Of a stretch of DNA of 43,907 nt, positions 19,285 through 28,514 are shown piece by piece. The stretch lies in NCBI GenBank assembly GCA_018263175.1, contig JADFDB010000005.1, positions 1-43,907 of the forward strand, given 5' to 3'. Origin of the DNA: Spirochaetota bacterium. GTDB taxonomy: Bacteria; Spirochaetota; UBA4802; UBA5368. The position numbers were made by a program, and so were the translations under genes. The notes under the pieces were generated by a model that did no database searches, was not told the origin of the DNA, and saw only the letters and a list, made by a program, of their open reading frames with translations. Position 1 is the stretch's first letter, and each line of letters starts with the position of its first letter.

Positions 19285-21783
19285 ATGGAAATGCCGGCCA
19301 TGATGCCTCATGAAATAACATCTCTTCCGCTCTATCCCCGCCTCGACGAAATCGCCGACGCGTTCGCCCGCGGGCGCCTCCTGCTCCTCTCGGCCGAGCC
19401 GGGGGCCGGGAAGACCACGCTCATCCCCTGGCGTCTGCTTTCGCACCCGGAGTTCGCGGGAGGGAAAATCCTGCTCCTCGAGCCGCGGCGAATAGCCGCG
19501 CGCATGGCGGCCGACCGAATCGCCGCGCTCCTCGGAGAAGAGCTCGGAAGGGCCGTGGGACTGCGCACGCGGCACGAGTCCGTCGTCGGTCCCGCCTGCC
19601 GCCTCGAGGTCGTGACCGACGGCGTGGCGGTGGCCATCATCCAGTCGGACCAGTCCCTCGAGGGCTACGGTGCGCTCATCTTTGACGAGTTTCACGAGCG
19701 CGGCCTCATGACGGAGCTCGCGCTCGCGCTCGCCTGGGATTCCCGCGCGCACCTGCGGGGCGACCTGCGCCTCATGCTGATGTCGGCTACGCTTCCGACC
19801 GGGGATTTCGCCTCCGTCTTCGGCGACTGGCCGCGCGAGGAGGTTCCGGGACGCGGCCACCCGGTGCGCTTCGAGTATCGTCCCCCGCGCGGCAGGGAGC
19901 GGATGGAGGAGGGCGCTTCGCGCCTCGCGATCGAGGCCGTATCGTCGTTCAAAGACGAACCGGGGGGCGTGCTCGTGTTTCTTCCCGGCTTTCACGAAAT
20001 ACACCGTACGGCCGATCTCCTCGCCGGGCTTATCGGAGGACGTGCCGCGGTCGAGGTTCTGCATGGCCGCCTCTCGCCGGAGGAACAGCGGCGGGTGGTC
20101 AGGGGGACTGAAGCTAACGGGCGGCGGATCGTGCTCTCCACCAACGTGGCCGAGTCGAGCCTTACGATCGCGGGCATCCGCGCCGTTGTCGATACGGGGT
20201 ACGAGCGGCGCGTGCGCTTCTCGCCTCGCACCGGCATGGGGCACTGGGAGACGGTGCGCATATCGAACGCGTCGGCCGTGCAGCGCGCGGGTCGCGCCGG
20301 TCGCCTCGGGCCGGGGCTCTGCCTGCGCTGGTGGGACGAGGACGGCCCGCTCGCGGCGTTCAGCCCGCCGGAGATACTGGAGGCCGATCTCGCGCCGCTC
20401 GTCCTCGAGGCCGCCGCCTGGGGCGCGGTATCGGCGTTCGATCTCGCGTGGATGACGCCGCCGCCCGAGGCACATGTAAGGAAGGCCGCCGGAATTCTTG
20501 CGGAGCTCGGCCTCGTGACTGATGGAGCGATCACCGGGGAGGGCGTCCGGGCCGCGCGTCTGGGCCTTCACCCGCGCATGGCACGCATGGTACTGCGTGC
20601 AGTTTCCGCCGGGCTTGCCGCAAGCGCGGCGCTCGTGGCGGCTCTGCTGGAAGAAGGCGAGGGCCTGCGCCCGGAGAGCGCCGATTTCCGCGAGTGTATG
20701 GAGGACTGGCTGGCCTGGGAACGCGGTGCGCGCGACACGGTGCCGGATTCGCGCGCGCGTCGAATCGGGGACGAGGCCCGCCGGATTCTTCGACGGTGCG
20801 GCGGCGGCGCGTTACGGGGGGATGATGTGGACGTATCCCGCGCCGGGGATCTGCTGCTGTGGGCCTATCCGGACCGCCTTGCGCGCAGGAGCGGCACGAA
20901 CCGCTGGGTGATGGCCGCCGGCCGCGGGGCACGGACCTCGGCGCGCTTCCCTTCGTCGGAGGATTTTCTCGTGGCGCCCGAGATGGATGGCGGCACAACG
21001 GAGGCCCGGATCTTCAGCGCGGCGCCGGTGGCGCGGGACGCGATCGAGCGTGCCTTCGCGCCGCTTCGTGAGGAGAAACGTTTCGAATGGAAGGGATGGA
21101 AGCCTGTGGTGACGGCCGGCGTGTACGCCGGGGGCCTGCTCCTCGGCGAGCGGCGGGCGGACGCTCCCGGCGAGGACGATCTGCGCGAAGCCGTTATGCG
21201 ACGCCTCGATGAGGAGGGGGGCACAGTTCTGCCGTGGAGCGATAGAACGCGGCGCTTCCTCGCGCGCTGCACGTTCGTACAGCGCCGCGGCAGCGTACAC
21301 AACTGGCCCGATTTTTCGGAGGAGGCGCTCGTACGCGACGCGCGGGAATGGCTCCTGCCCTTCGGGAGTTACGGTCGCGGAGAGATCTTCACGGAGAGCT
21401 CGCTAGGAAACGCGCTTGCGTACCGGCTGGGGCACAAACTGCGCTCGCGGCTCGACGCCGAGGCCCCGGAGAGCGTGGAGCTTCCTTCGGGCACGCGCCG
21501 CGCGGTCGATTACGAGAGCGGAGATATTCCGGTAATCGCGGCGCGCCTGCAGGAGTTCTTCGGCTGCACAGAGACCCCCCGTATCGGAGGAGAGCCCGCG
21601 CTGCTGCATCTCCTCAGTCCCGCGGGCCGGCCGGTGCAGATCACCCGCGACCTGGGCGGATTCTGGGAACGGTCCTACGCCGAAGTGCGGAAGGAACTCG
21701 CCGGTCGTTATCCAAAGCACTACTGGCCCGAAAATCCACTCGAGGCCGAGCCCACGGCGCGGGCGAAGCCGCGTAAACGATAG
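19285..21783 (+). CDS. hrpB: ATP-dependent helicase HrpB
   Basis: 'LSAEPGAGKTTLIPWRLL', 'LLEPRRIAARMAADRIA', DEFH box 'LIFDEFHERG', 'MSATLP', 'STNVAESSLTIAGIRAVVDTGYER', 'QRAGRAGRLGPG'. Confidence 0.96.
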   Translation: MEMPAMMPHEITSLPLYPRLDEIADAFARGRLLLLSAEPGAGKTTLIPWRLLSHPEFAGGKILLLEPRRIAARMAADRIAALLGEELGRAVGLRTRHESVVGPACRLEVVTDGVAVAIIQSDQSLEGYGALIFDEFHERGLMTELALALAWDSRAHLRGDLRLMLMSATLPTGDFASVFGDWPREEVPGRGHPVRFEYRPPRGRERMEEGASRLAIEAVSSFKDEPGGVLVFLPGFHEIHRTADLLAGLIGGRAAVEVLHGRLSPEEQRRVVRGTEANGRRIVLSTNVAESSLTIAGIRAVVDTGYERRVRFSPRTGMGHWETVRISNASAVQRAGRAGRLGPGLCLRWWDEDGPLAAFSPPEILEADLAPLVLEAAAWGAVSAFDLAWMTPPPEAHVRKAAGILAELGLVTDGAITGEGVRAARLGLHPRMARMVLRAVSAGLAASAALVAALLEEGEGLRPESADFRECMEDWLAWERGARDTVPDSRARRIGDEARRILRRCGGGALRGDDVDVSRAGDLLLWAYPDRLARRSGTNRWVMAAGRGARTSARFPSSEDFLVAPEMDGGTTEARIFSAAPVARDAIERAFAPLREEKRFEWKGWKPVVTAGVYAGGLLLGERRADAPGEDDLREAVMRRLDEEGGTVLPWSDRTRRFLARCTFVQRRGSVHNWPDFSEEALVRDAREWLLPFGSYGRGEIFTESSLGNALAYRLGHKLRSRLDAEAPESVELPSGTRRAVDYESGDIPVIAARLQEFFGCTETPRIGGEPALLHLLSPAGRPVQITRDLGGFWERSYAEVRKELAGRYPKHYWPENPLEAEPTARAKPRKR

Positions 21784-21843
21784 GGGTGGGGCGCTGGTCG
21801 TAACGATGGAATGCGGGTATGAAAAAATCGGAGTGTACATGGC

Positions 21844-21875
21844 GTCATCGCGAGGAACGCAGCGACGCGGCGATC
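21844..21875. repeat. REP-like element of the 'GTCATTGCGAGGAGCGAAGCGACGAAGCAATC' type
   Basis: gtcatcgcgaggaacgcagcgacgcggcgatc; close to the widespread bacterial palindromic repeat consensus as remembered. Confidence 0.6.
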
Positions 21876-21917
21876 GTATACGGCAAGGAATAAATACAGA
21901 TAATGTCGTATAAAAAG

Positions 21918-21941
21918 AGTTAGTCGTATGTTTTCCCGCCC
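21918..21941 (+). repeat. Left inverted repeat flanking the AbrB/Doc module
   Basis: agttagtcgtatgttttcccgccc; 22/24 identical to the reverse complement of 22644-22667. Confidence 0.85.
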
Positions 21942-21964
21942 ACTCTGATGATAATATTTTCCGC

Positions 21965-22002
21965 TTGACTTTATTAGACAACGTATATATATTATGTATA
22001 CG
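21965..22002 (+). promoter_or_regulatory. Sigma-70-type promoter and operator of the AbrB/Doc module
   Basis: TTGACT (21965-21970), 17-nt spacer, TATATT (21988-21993); inverted CGTATA...TATACG (21982-22002) spanning the -10. Confidence 0.7.
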
Positions 22003-22017
22003 GGATTGGAGGTTGTT

Positions 22018-22245
22018 ATGATTAAAAAACTGATTCAGCATGGAAACAGTTCCGCTCTTATTATTGATAAACCAATTATGGAATTATTAAATATTGATGT
22101 CGATACTCATTTAGAATTATCAACCGATGGAGTTAATATAATTATTTCGCCAGTCAAAAATAGAAATCGCTTGGATCGGTTAAATAAATCTCTCATAAAT
22201 ATTAATGATAAGCACAATGTTACATTAAGCAAATTAGCCAAATAA
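22018..22245 (+). CDS. AbrB/MazE-type antitoxin
   Basis: 'MIKKLIQHGNSSALIIDKPIMELLNIDVDTHLELSTDGVNIIISP'; RBS-like ggaggt upstream. Confidence 0.9.
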   Translation: MIKKLIQHGNSSALIIDKPIMELLNIDVDTHLELSTDGVNIIISPVKNRNRLDRLNKSLININDKHNVTLSKLAK

Positions 22246-22251
22246 TTATTT

Positions 22252-22635
22252 ATGAATATTGAGTTTCTTACTCTTGCTGAAATTATTGAAATTCACAAGA
22301 ATCAAATTGAATTATACGGAGGGACTTCAGGCATTAGAGACTTTTCTTTATTGAGTTCAGCTATTTCAATTCCTAAATCAACTTTTGATGGAGATTATTT
22401 ACATCATGATTTAGCTGAAATGGCCGCTGCATATATTTACCATTTATGTCAAAATCATCCATTCATTGATGGAAACAAAAGGGTTGCCTTAGTTTCAGGA
22501 TTAGTTTTTTTGGATTTCAATAATATTATTATTGAAGATCCCCATCGGGAATTATATCGATTAATGATGAACGTTGCTTCAGGGAAAAATAACAAAAATG
22601 ATATTTCATTGTTTTTAAGAAAACTATCTGTTTAA
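22252..22635 (+). CDS. doc: Doc-family (death-on-curing, Fic fold) toxin
   Basis: 'YGGTSGIRDFSLLSSAI' and Fic/Doc motif 'HPFIDGNKRVAL'. Confidence 0.93.
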   Translation: MNIEFLTLAEIIEIHKNQIELYGGTSGIRDFSLLSSAISIPKSTFDGDYLHHDLAEMAAAYIYHLCQNHPFIDGNKRVALVSGLVFLDFNNIIIEDPHRELYRLMMNVASGKNNKNDISLFLRKLSV

Positions 22636-22643
22636 TTAAAAAG

Positions 22644-22667
22644 GGGCGGGAAAACCTCCGACTAACT
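22644..22667 (-). repeat. Right inverted repeat flanking the AbrB/Doc module
   Basis: gggcgggaaaacctccgactaact; reverse complement agttagtcggaggttttcccgccc matches 21918-21941 at 22/24. Confidence 0.85.
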
Positions 22668-22901
22668 AAGCATAACCCGCTGCGCTCACTGCGTTCGCTT
22701 GGCCTCCACGCCGCGAAAGGTAGAAGGGCTCAGTTTAAAATACGACGCGACCGGACTCGCAGAGCTGTTTCGGAAACGGAAGGTGACGCCCCTGGATCTG
22801 TGCGAGGAGGCGGCACTCTTTCGCCCGGCCGCCCGGCTTGAGAAAGCAAGGCCCTGGTTCAACCGGCGTCCGGTCGTGCGGGAATGAGAGGAGCGCATCT
22901 C

Positions 22902-24248
22902 ATGAAAAGCTATGACCTTCTGGTAATTGGCGGCGACGCCGCCGGCATGAGCGCGGCGTCGCAGGCGCGCAGGATAAACGAAAAAATGACCATTGGCGTT
23001 TTCGACAGGGGGAAGCATGTTTCCTACGCGGCCTGCGGTATGCCCTATTACATTGCAGGGGAGATAAAGGACCATTCCAGCCTTATCGCCATAGACAGGG
23101 ATGAATTCATCGAAAAGAGAAACATCGATATTCATAATGACGCCGAGGCCACGGCAATCGACTTCGGGAAAAAAACCGTGGCCATCGAATCGCCGGAGGG
23201 TATCAAGGAATACGGATACGGAAAACTTGTCATCGCCACGGGAGCGCGGGCCCTCAGGCCGCCCATCACCGGCGTGGACAGCGGCAATATCTTCCTTCTG
23301 CGAAACCTCTCCCAGGGAATGGCGATAAGGGACTACATCGAAAGGACAAAACCGGCACAGGGCCTTATAATCGGCGGCGGTTTTATCGGACTCGAGATGG
23401 CCGAGGCTTTCAAGACCCTGGGAATCGGGGCGACACTGCTGGAAAAAATGGATTCTGTCGCCATGACCATGTCCGATGAAATTCGGACCATCATCCTGAA
23501 AAAGCTTTTGGAAAATGATGTGAATGTCATTACGGGCGTCAATATAGAGAAAATAGAGAAAAGCGGCGCCGGCCACGCCGTGATAACGGACCGCGGGAAA
23601 TTTACCGCCGATTTCATCATCGTATCCACGGGGATCAGGACCAATACCGATTTCCTGAAAAACACGGAACTCTCAATGACGGAACGCGGTGCCATAATAG
23701 TAAACGAGAAGTCCGAAACAAACATACCAGGCGTGTTCGCAGCAGGGGACTGCGCCACCGTGAAACATCTTGTCACGGGAAAGGACACGTACATGCCACT
23801 GGGCTCCACGGCCAACAAGCAGGGACGGGTGGCCGGTCTCCAGGCGGCCGGGGTTAAGAGCGAGGTGTTTCCCGGCATTGTAGGCTCCCAGTTCGTCAAG
23901 GTCTTCGACCTGGAAGTTGGCAAGACCGGGCTTAACGGCCGTGACGCGGAGCTCGAAGGCATGGAGGCGGTATCAACATCTACGGTATGGAAATCCAGGG
24001 CCGGGTACTGTCCCAGAGCGCAGAAGATATTCGTGAGCATTACCGCGGACTCGAAAACAAGCGTTGTCATCGGCGGAGAGGTTGCCGGAACGGACGGTGC
24101 CGCCCTTCGCATGAACGTCATCGCCACGGCGATCACCGCCGGGATGAAAGTATCCGAACTTGCCTATCTTGATCTGGGCTACGCACCGCCCTTTTCACCG
24201 GTGTGGGACCCGGTGAACGCCACCGCCCAGAAGATGGTAAAGCGGTGA
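22902..24248 (+). CDS. FAD-dependent NAD(P)-disulfide oxidoreductase (NADH oxidase / CoA-disulfide reductase-like)
   Basis: 'YDLLVIGGDAAGMSAASQARR', 'VSYAACGMPYYIAGEI' (Cys active-site region), 'GLIIGGGFIGLEMAEAF', 'NIPGVFAAGDCATV'. Confidence 0.95.
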   Translation: MKSYDLLVIGGDAAGMSAASQARRINEKMTIGVFDRGKHVSYAACGMPYYIAGEIKDHSSLIAIDRDEFIEKRNIDIHNDAEATAIDFGKKTVAIESPEGIKEYGYGKLVIATGARALRPPITGVDSGNIFLLRNLSQGMAIRDYIERTKPAQGLIIGGGFIGLEMAEAFKTLGIGATLLEKMDSVAMTMSDEIRTIILKKLLENDVNVITGVNIEKIEKSGAGHAVITDRGKFTADFIIVSTGIRTNTDFLKNTELSMTERGAIIVNEKSETNIPGVFAAGDCATVKHLVTGKDTYMPLGSTANKQGRVAGLQAAGVKSEVFPGIVGSQFVKVFDLEVGKTGLNGRDAELEGMEAVSTSTVWKSRAGYCPRAQKIFVSITADSKTSVVIGGEVAGTDGAALRMNVIATAITAGMKVSELAYLDLGYAPPFSPVWDPVNATAQKMVKR

Positions 24249-24377
24249 TTATCCCGCATGCGGTGTCAACACGCGACAGACCGTTTGTGCAGAACCCTAA
24301 GAAACTGCTTTTCGCTGCCGTCGATCGTGATATTTTTTTAAAGGCATGCATGCGGGAAAAAACCGAGAGGAGAAACA

Positions 24378-24724
24378 ATGAAACCGATATTTGCGTTCTG
24401 CTATTAAATGAAATTTTAATCGTTAAAATTACAGACGGCCATTTCCGCTCATATCTCCTGTTGGGAAGATCTGGCTCCGGAAGACTTTTCCGACGGGCCC
24501 TTCAGGGACAGAACCGGCGGGCTGATCATCTTTCCCGCGGAAGACCAGGAGACGGTTGTAGAGATATGCAGGAACGACCCGTATGTGAAGGAAGGGCTTA
24601 TAACGGAGCACTGGGTCAGGGAATGGCTCATCAGCCACCGGCGCTGCGCGCACCAGCCTCCGGGGGATAAACCAGCAGGGAAGCTGTTTGCCGTATGTGA
24701 CCATAAAGCCTCCCTCACGGTTTG
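24378..24724 (+). pseudogene. YCII-family protein gene with two in-frame TAA codons near the 5' end
   Basis: Same frame: MKPIFAFCY*MKF*SLKLQTAISAHISCWEDLAPEDFSDGPFRDRTGGLIIFPAEDQETVVEICRNDPYVKEGLITEHWVREW...; RBS-like gagaggagaaaca before the ATG. Confidence 0.6.
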
Positions 24725-24861
24725 AAGCTTTGTCGTCAGTGAAATTCTTTTCGTGCATACCGTAGCCTTGAAACGCACTGAAGCACCCCTCGCCGGGCGG
24801 GTAGGCCGTGTACGGCGGTCCGCTTCCCGGACAACCGGCGGTAACGGCCGCGAATGGAGAC

Positions 24862-25752
24862 ATGATGAAACTGATAAGCGAAAAAGAAATCAACGCGGCC
24901 GTCGCGAGGATGAGTACGTACGGCGACGATCCCATAGGGAGCCTGCTTGAAAGTATGGGGGTGGAACAGACCGACCTGTGTGCGTATCTGGTCGAGGTCG
25001 ATAAGGATGAGCTGAACCAGAGTGAACGCGCTCTGCTCCTTACGGTTGTCGTCACCGCCTGGTTTATAATGACGGAGACCGCGGGTGCAATTCCGCCGAA
25101 GAGCGGCGATTTTCTCAATTACCTGCTCGACTGCAATCTCGACCGTTACGAGGAGGTCATCGAGGAGGAAAAGACCGACGATGATTTTTTCGACGAGATG
25201 TTCGCCGGCGGTGCCGAACAGCTATTACTCATGGGATTTCTCGCCAATCTGGTCATCGACCGGCCCGAGAGCTATACCGGAGAGATCCGCGACGAGCACA
25301 TACCGGCGATCATGCTGCACATAAAGACCGCCGTCGACGCGCTGGCGCTCGATGAGGAGGAATGGACCGGAGGCGAGGACGTGGGCGAGTTTTCGGACGA
25401 GGACTTCGAGGAGGCGGGAAGGATCGTACTGGAGCTGTACGGGCAATACGAAAAGAGCGCGCGATTTAAAAAGCTGAACGGGCCGGACAGGGAAAACGCG
25501 CGAATGATAATCACCGCCTTCGGCGAGTTCATGTACAGCTATTTTCTGCTCATGCCGGCGCTCTGGACGGCGCAGCGCGCCGTCGAGGTGAGCGCGGAGA
25601 TCATGCCGCGCAAGATCATTGCGCCCGAGGGTTTTTTCGCGTCGATATATCCCGTATTGATATCGTTCATGGAATTCGCCGTGAAAAAGAAGGCTATTCC
25701 TCAGGCAGGGCGCATCGCGGCCCGGCTTTCGGGGATTGCGGGGAAACCCTGA
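24862..25752 (+). CDS. Hypothetical protein
   Basis: Long coherent frame from ATG 24862 ('MMKLISEKEINAAVARM...'). Confidence 0.75.
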   Translation: MMKLISEKEINAAVARMSTYGDDPIGSLLESMGVEQTDLCAYLVEVDKDELNQSERALLLTVVVTAWFIMTETAGAIPPKSGDFLNYLLDCNLDRYEEVIEEEKTDDDFFDEMFAGGAEQLLLMGFLANLVIDRPESYTGEIRDEHIPAIMLHIKTAVDALALDEEEWTGGEDVGEFSDEDFEEAGRIVLELYGQYEKSARFKKLNGPDRENARMIITAFGEFMYSYFLLMPALWTAQRAVEVSAEIMPRKIIAPEGFFASIYPVLISFMEFAVKKKAIPQAGRIAARLSGIAGKP

Positions 25753-25913
25753 GTGCGCCGGACGACGCCATGCCGGCGAAACACGGGGAGAGTTTTCGCC
25801 TCAAACCGATGCCATTATAAACCGGTTTCGGAAAACGCCGTAAAATGTACTGGCGGTTCGCCCGGCAGCATGCTACTCTCGGGAGGCAAATTTGCGGGAG
25901 GGGGTGCACAGTC

Positions 25914-27416
25914 ATGGCAAAGTCATCATCCTTCACCGACGTTTCATCGGGCGGCGAATACTTTTATTTCGCGGACGGCGGCTATACGGCTTCCGGCTCG
26001 GGGAAGCTGATCGATGTTCTGAATCCGGTTGACGGCAGCGTCCTCGGGAGGACCCAGGCCATAATTAGGCGGGAGCTCGACGCCGTGATCGAATCGGCGT
26101 GGCGGCAGTTTCCCTGCTGGCGCGATACGCCGCTTCGGGAGCGTGCGGAGCTTCTGCACCGGGCGGCGAGGATAATGGAGCGCGAGGCCGATGCGCTCGC
26201 CGACATACTCTGCGACGAAATCGCAAAACCGCTCAAGAGCGCGCGCGAGGAGATCGTCCGGACCGCCGAGATCTTTGACTTTACCGCGGAGGACGCGCTC
26301 CGGCTGGAGGGCGAGACGAAATTCAGCGACGTCTTCGCCCAGCAGAAGCGCGACAAGATATCCCTCTCGTACCGCGTGCCGCTCGGCGTGGTGCTCGCCA
26401 TAGGGCCGTTCAACTATCCGTTTAACCTCACCGGCACCAAAATCGCGCCGGCACTGGCGGGCGGGAACGCCTGCATCGTAAAGCCCCCGTCAGCCGGCGC
26501 CATGACCTGCCTGTACTTCGGCGCGATCCTCCGCGAGGCCGGGCTTCCACCGGGCGTGCTTTCGATCGTCACCGGGAAAGGGGAGGAGATCGGCGACTAT
26601 ATCGTCTCGCATCCCGGCATCAGCATGATCGCCTTCACCGGCAGTTCATCGACGGCGCGGCGTATCGCGTCGAAGGCCTCCATGGTGCCGCTTCTATTCG
26701 AACTGGGGGGCAAGGACGCGGCGCTGGTGCTCCCCGACGCGGACCTGGAACTCACCGCCTCGCAGATCGTCTCCGGAGCGTTTTCGTATTCGGGGCAGCG
26801 CTGCACGGCGGTCAAGCGGGTGCTCGTCTTCGAGGACAACGCGCACGCCCTCGTGGAGCGGATAACGGCGCTCGCCTCGAAGCTTGCCGTGGGACCACCG
26901 CGCGGGAACCCGGTGATTTCGGCCCTCATTTCGCCCGCACAATGCGGCTACGTGCAGGGCCTCATCGACGACGCGCTGGAAAAGGGTGCGACGCTGTTAT
27001 GCGGCAACCGGCGCGAGGGGAACGTTCTGCATCCCACGGTGCTCGATCATGTAACCACGGACATGCGCGTTGCCTGGGAGGAGCCCTTCGGCCCGGTGCT
27101 TCCCGTCATGCGAGTGAAGAGCCTCGCCGAGGCGATCGATATTTCCAACAGGTCGGAATACGGACTGCAGGGAAGCATCTTCACCGGCGACATCAATTCC
27201 GCCATCAACATCGCCATGCAGCTCGACGTGGGGACCGTACAGATCAATTCCAAGACGCAGAGGGGGCCCGATCATTTCCCGTTCATGGGTACGAAATCCT
27301 CGGGCCTGGGGACGCAGGGTACGCGCTATTCCATAGAGGCCATGACGAGAATGAAGTCCATCGTACTGAACCTCTCGGAAAAGGGAAAGGTGGAGCTCGC
27401 CTGTTCGGCGGGCTAA
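25914..27416 (+). CDS. Aldehyde dehydrogenase, NADP-dependent glyceraldehyde-3-phosphate dehydrogenase (GapN)-like
   Basis: 'GVVLAIGPFNYPFNLTGTKIAPALAGGNACIVKPPSAG', 'FTGSSSTARRIASKASMVPLLFELGGKDAALVLPDADLE', catalytic Cys 'FSYSGQRCTAVKRVLV'. Confidence 0.93.
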   Translation: MAKSSSFTDVSSGGEYFYFADGGYTASGSGKLIDVLNPVDGSVLGRTQAIIRRELDAVIESAWRQFPCWRDTPLRERAELLHRAARIMEREADALADILCDEIAKPLKSAREEIVRTAEIFDFTAEDALRLEGETKFSDVFAQQKRDKISLSYRVPLGVVLAIGPFNYPFNLTGTKIAPALAGGNACIVKPPSAGAMTCLYFGAILREAGLPPGVLSIVTGKGEEIGDYIVSHPGISMIAFTGSSSTARRIASKASMVPLLFELGGKDAALVLPDADLELTASQIVSGAFSYSGQRCTAVKRVLVFEDNAHALVERITALASKLAVGPPRGNPVISALISPAQCGYVQGLIDDALEKGATLLCGNRREGNVLHPTVLDHVTTDMRVAWEEPFGPVLPVMRVKSLAEAIDISNRSEYGLQGSIFTGDINSAINIAMQLDVGTVQINSKTQRGPDHFPFMGTKSSGLGTQGTRYSIEAMTRMKSIVLNLSEKGKVELACSAG

Positions 27417-27427
27417 AAAGGGCGGTA

Positions 27428-28174
27428 TCAGCCCGTGCTTAGCTCCTTTTGCAGGCGGACGAGCTCCGTGTTGATCTTTTCCCACAGCCGCCTCGACAGC
27501 TCCTCCTCGCTCGCCCCGGCGAAGCTCTCGTACGGGACCGGGTCGAGCACGCGAACGCGTATGCGGTGCGTACCGTGCAAGGTGAGGCTGTACTTGGGCA
27601 GGGCATGGCGCGTGCCCTCGACCACGACGGGCAGTATCGGCGCCTTCATCTTTTTCGCGAGGATGAAGGCCCCCATCTTGAAGGGCTTCAGGTGCCCGTC
27701 GGGCGAGCGCGAGCCCTCGGGGAAGATGAAGATCGAGCTCCCCTCGGCGAGTCTCTCTTCGGAATCGGCCATCATCTGCGCTATGCTTTCCCTGTCTCCC
27801 CTTCGAAGCTTGATGTAGCGGTTCATCACCATGTTCCATCCGATGAGCGGTAGCTTGAATATCTCGCTCTTCGATACCCATTTGTAATGTACGTACAGCC
27901 TGAAGAATACGAGGATATCGAGCTGAGACTGATGATTGGAGACGATGACGTAGGTCGTGTCGCGGCGTATTTTTTCGCGGCCCTCGACGCTGATCTTCAG
28001 GGTCGGCACGATGTAGGTGTAAAAGGCCCCCCAGAAACAGGTGTACAGGTGCAGGAGGCGCAGCCGCCGGTCGAAGGGACGCGTGATGAGCCAGATGAGT
28101 ATCGCTATGCAATAAAAGAAGATCGACGTAATGGCGATTACGGTCAGCATGAGTATCGAGATAAATCGGTTCAT
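27428..28174 (-). CDS. Lysophospholipid acyltransferase (PlsC-like 1-acyl-glycerol-3-phosphate acyltransferase)
   Basis: 'VIVSNHQSQLDILVFF' (HX4D), 'IFIFPEGSRSPDGHLKPFKMGAFILAKKMKAPILPVVVEGT'. Confidence 0.95.
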   Translation of the reverse strand: MNRFISILMLTVIAITSIFFYCIAILIWLITRPFDRRLRLLHLYTCFWGAFYTYIVPTLKISVEGREKIRRDTTYVIVSNHQSQLDILVFFRLYVHYKWVSKSEIFKLPLIGWNMVMNRYIKLRRGDRESIAQMMADSEERLAEGSSIFIFPEGSRSPDGHLKPFKMGAFILAKKMKAPILPVVVEGTRHALPKYSLTLHGTHRIRVRVLDPVPYESFAGASEEELSRRLWEKINTELVRLQKELSTG

Positions 28175-28514
28175 TGCGGTTTTCCTGTTCTCCGGATTGT
28201 CTTTCGATACAGTATTTCTTTCAAAAAAGCCGGTTTTTCGCAATGATTTTATGTATGCCGGGGCAACGTCATCGGCAGCCGGAACGGTTGCAGTACGGTC
28301 GTTCCGCCGGCAATGCCGGCCGTAAGAGGCGTCAACCACAAGGGGCTACAGTCCCTTGCCAACCCTTTGTCCCATGGGCTCGGCGTATAAATGAGAGCAA
28401 ATCATGCAATGGATTGCGGGCGCTGAATTATAGAGCGGCGAAGCGCCTTGACAATCGCTTATCGGCGTGATAGTACTTGGTGGACCGTTTCACTTTATTC
28501 CTTGAGGTGATGCA

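Noticed and set aside
18063-20571. Long minus-strand ORFs (18063-19256, 19174-20571) opposite rluA and hrpB
   Set aside because: Antisense to strongly supported genes; no motifs; typical third-position GC artefact.
22699-22887. Small ORF between the right inverted repeat and the NADH oxidase-like gene
   Set aside because: TTG start and only 62 aa; could be a gene remnant cut by cassette insertion, but no family recognised, so not called.
24429-25118. 229-aa minus-strand ORF spanning the YCII pseudogene region
   Set aside because: Antisense to the YCII frame and to the start of the 24862 gene; no recognised domain.
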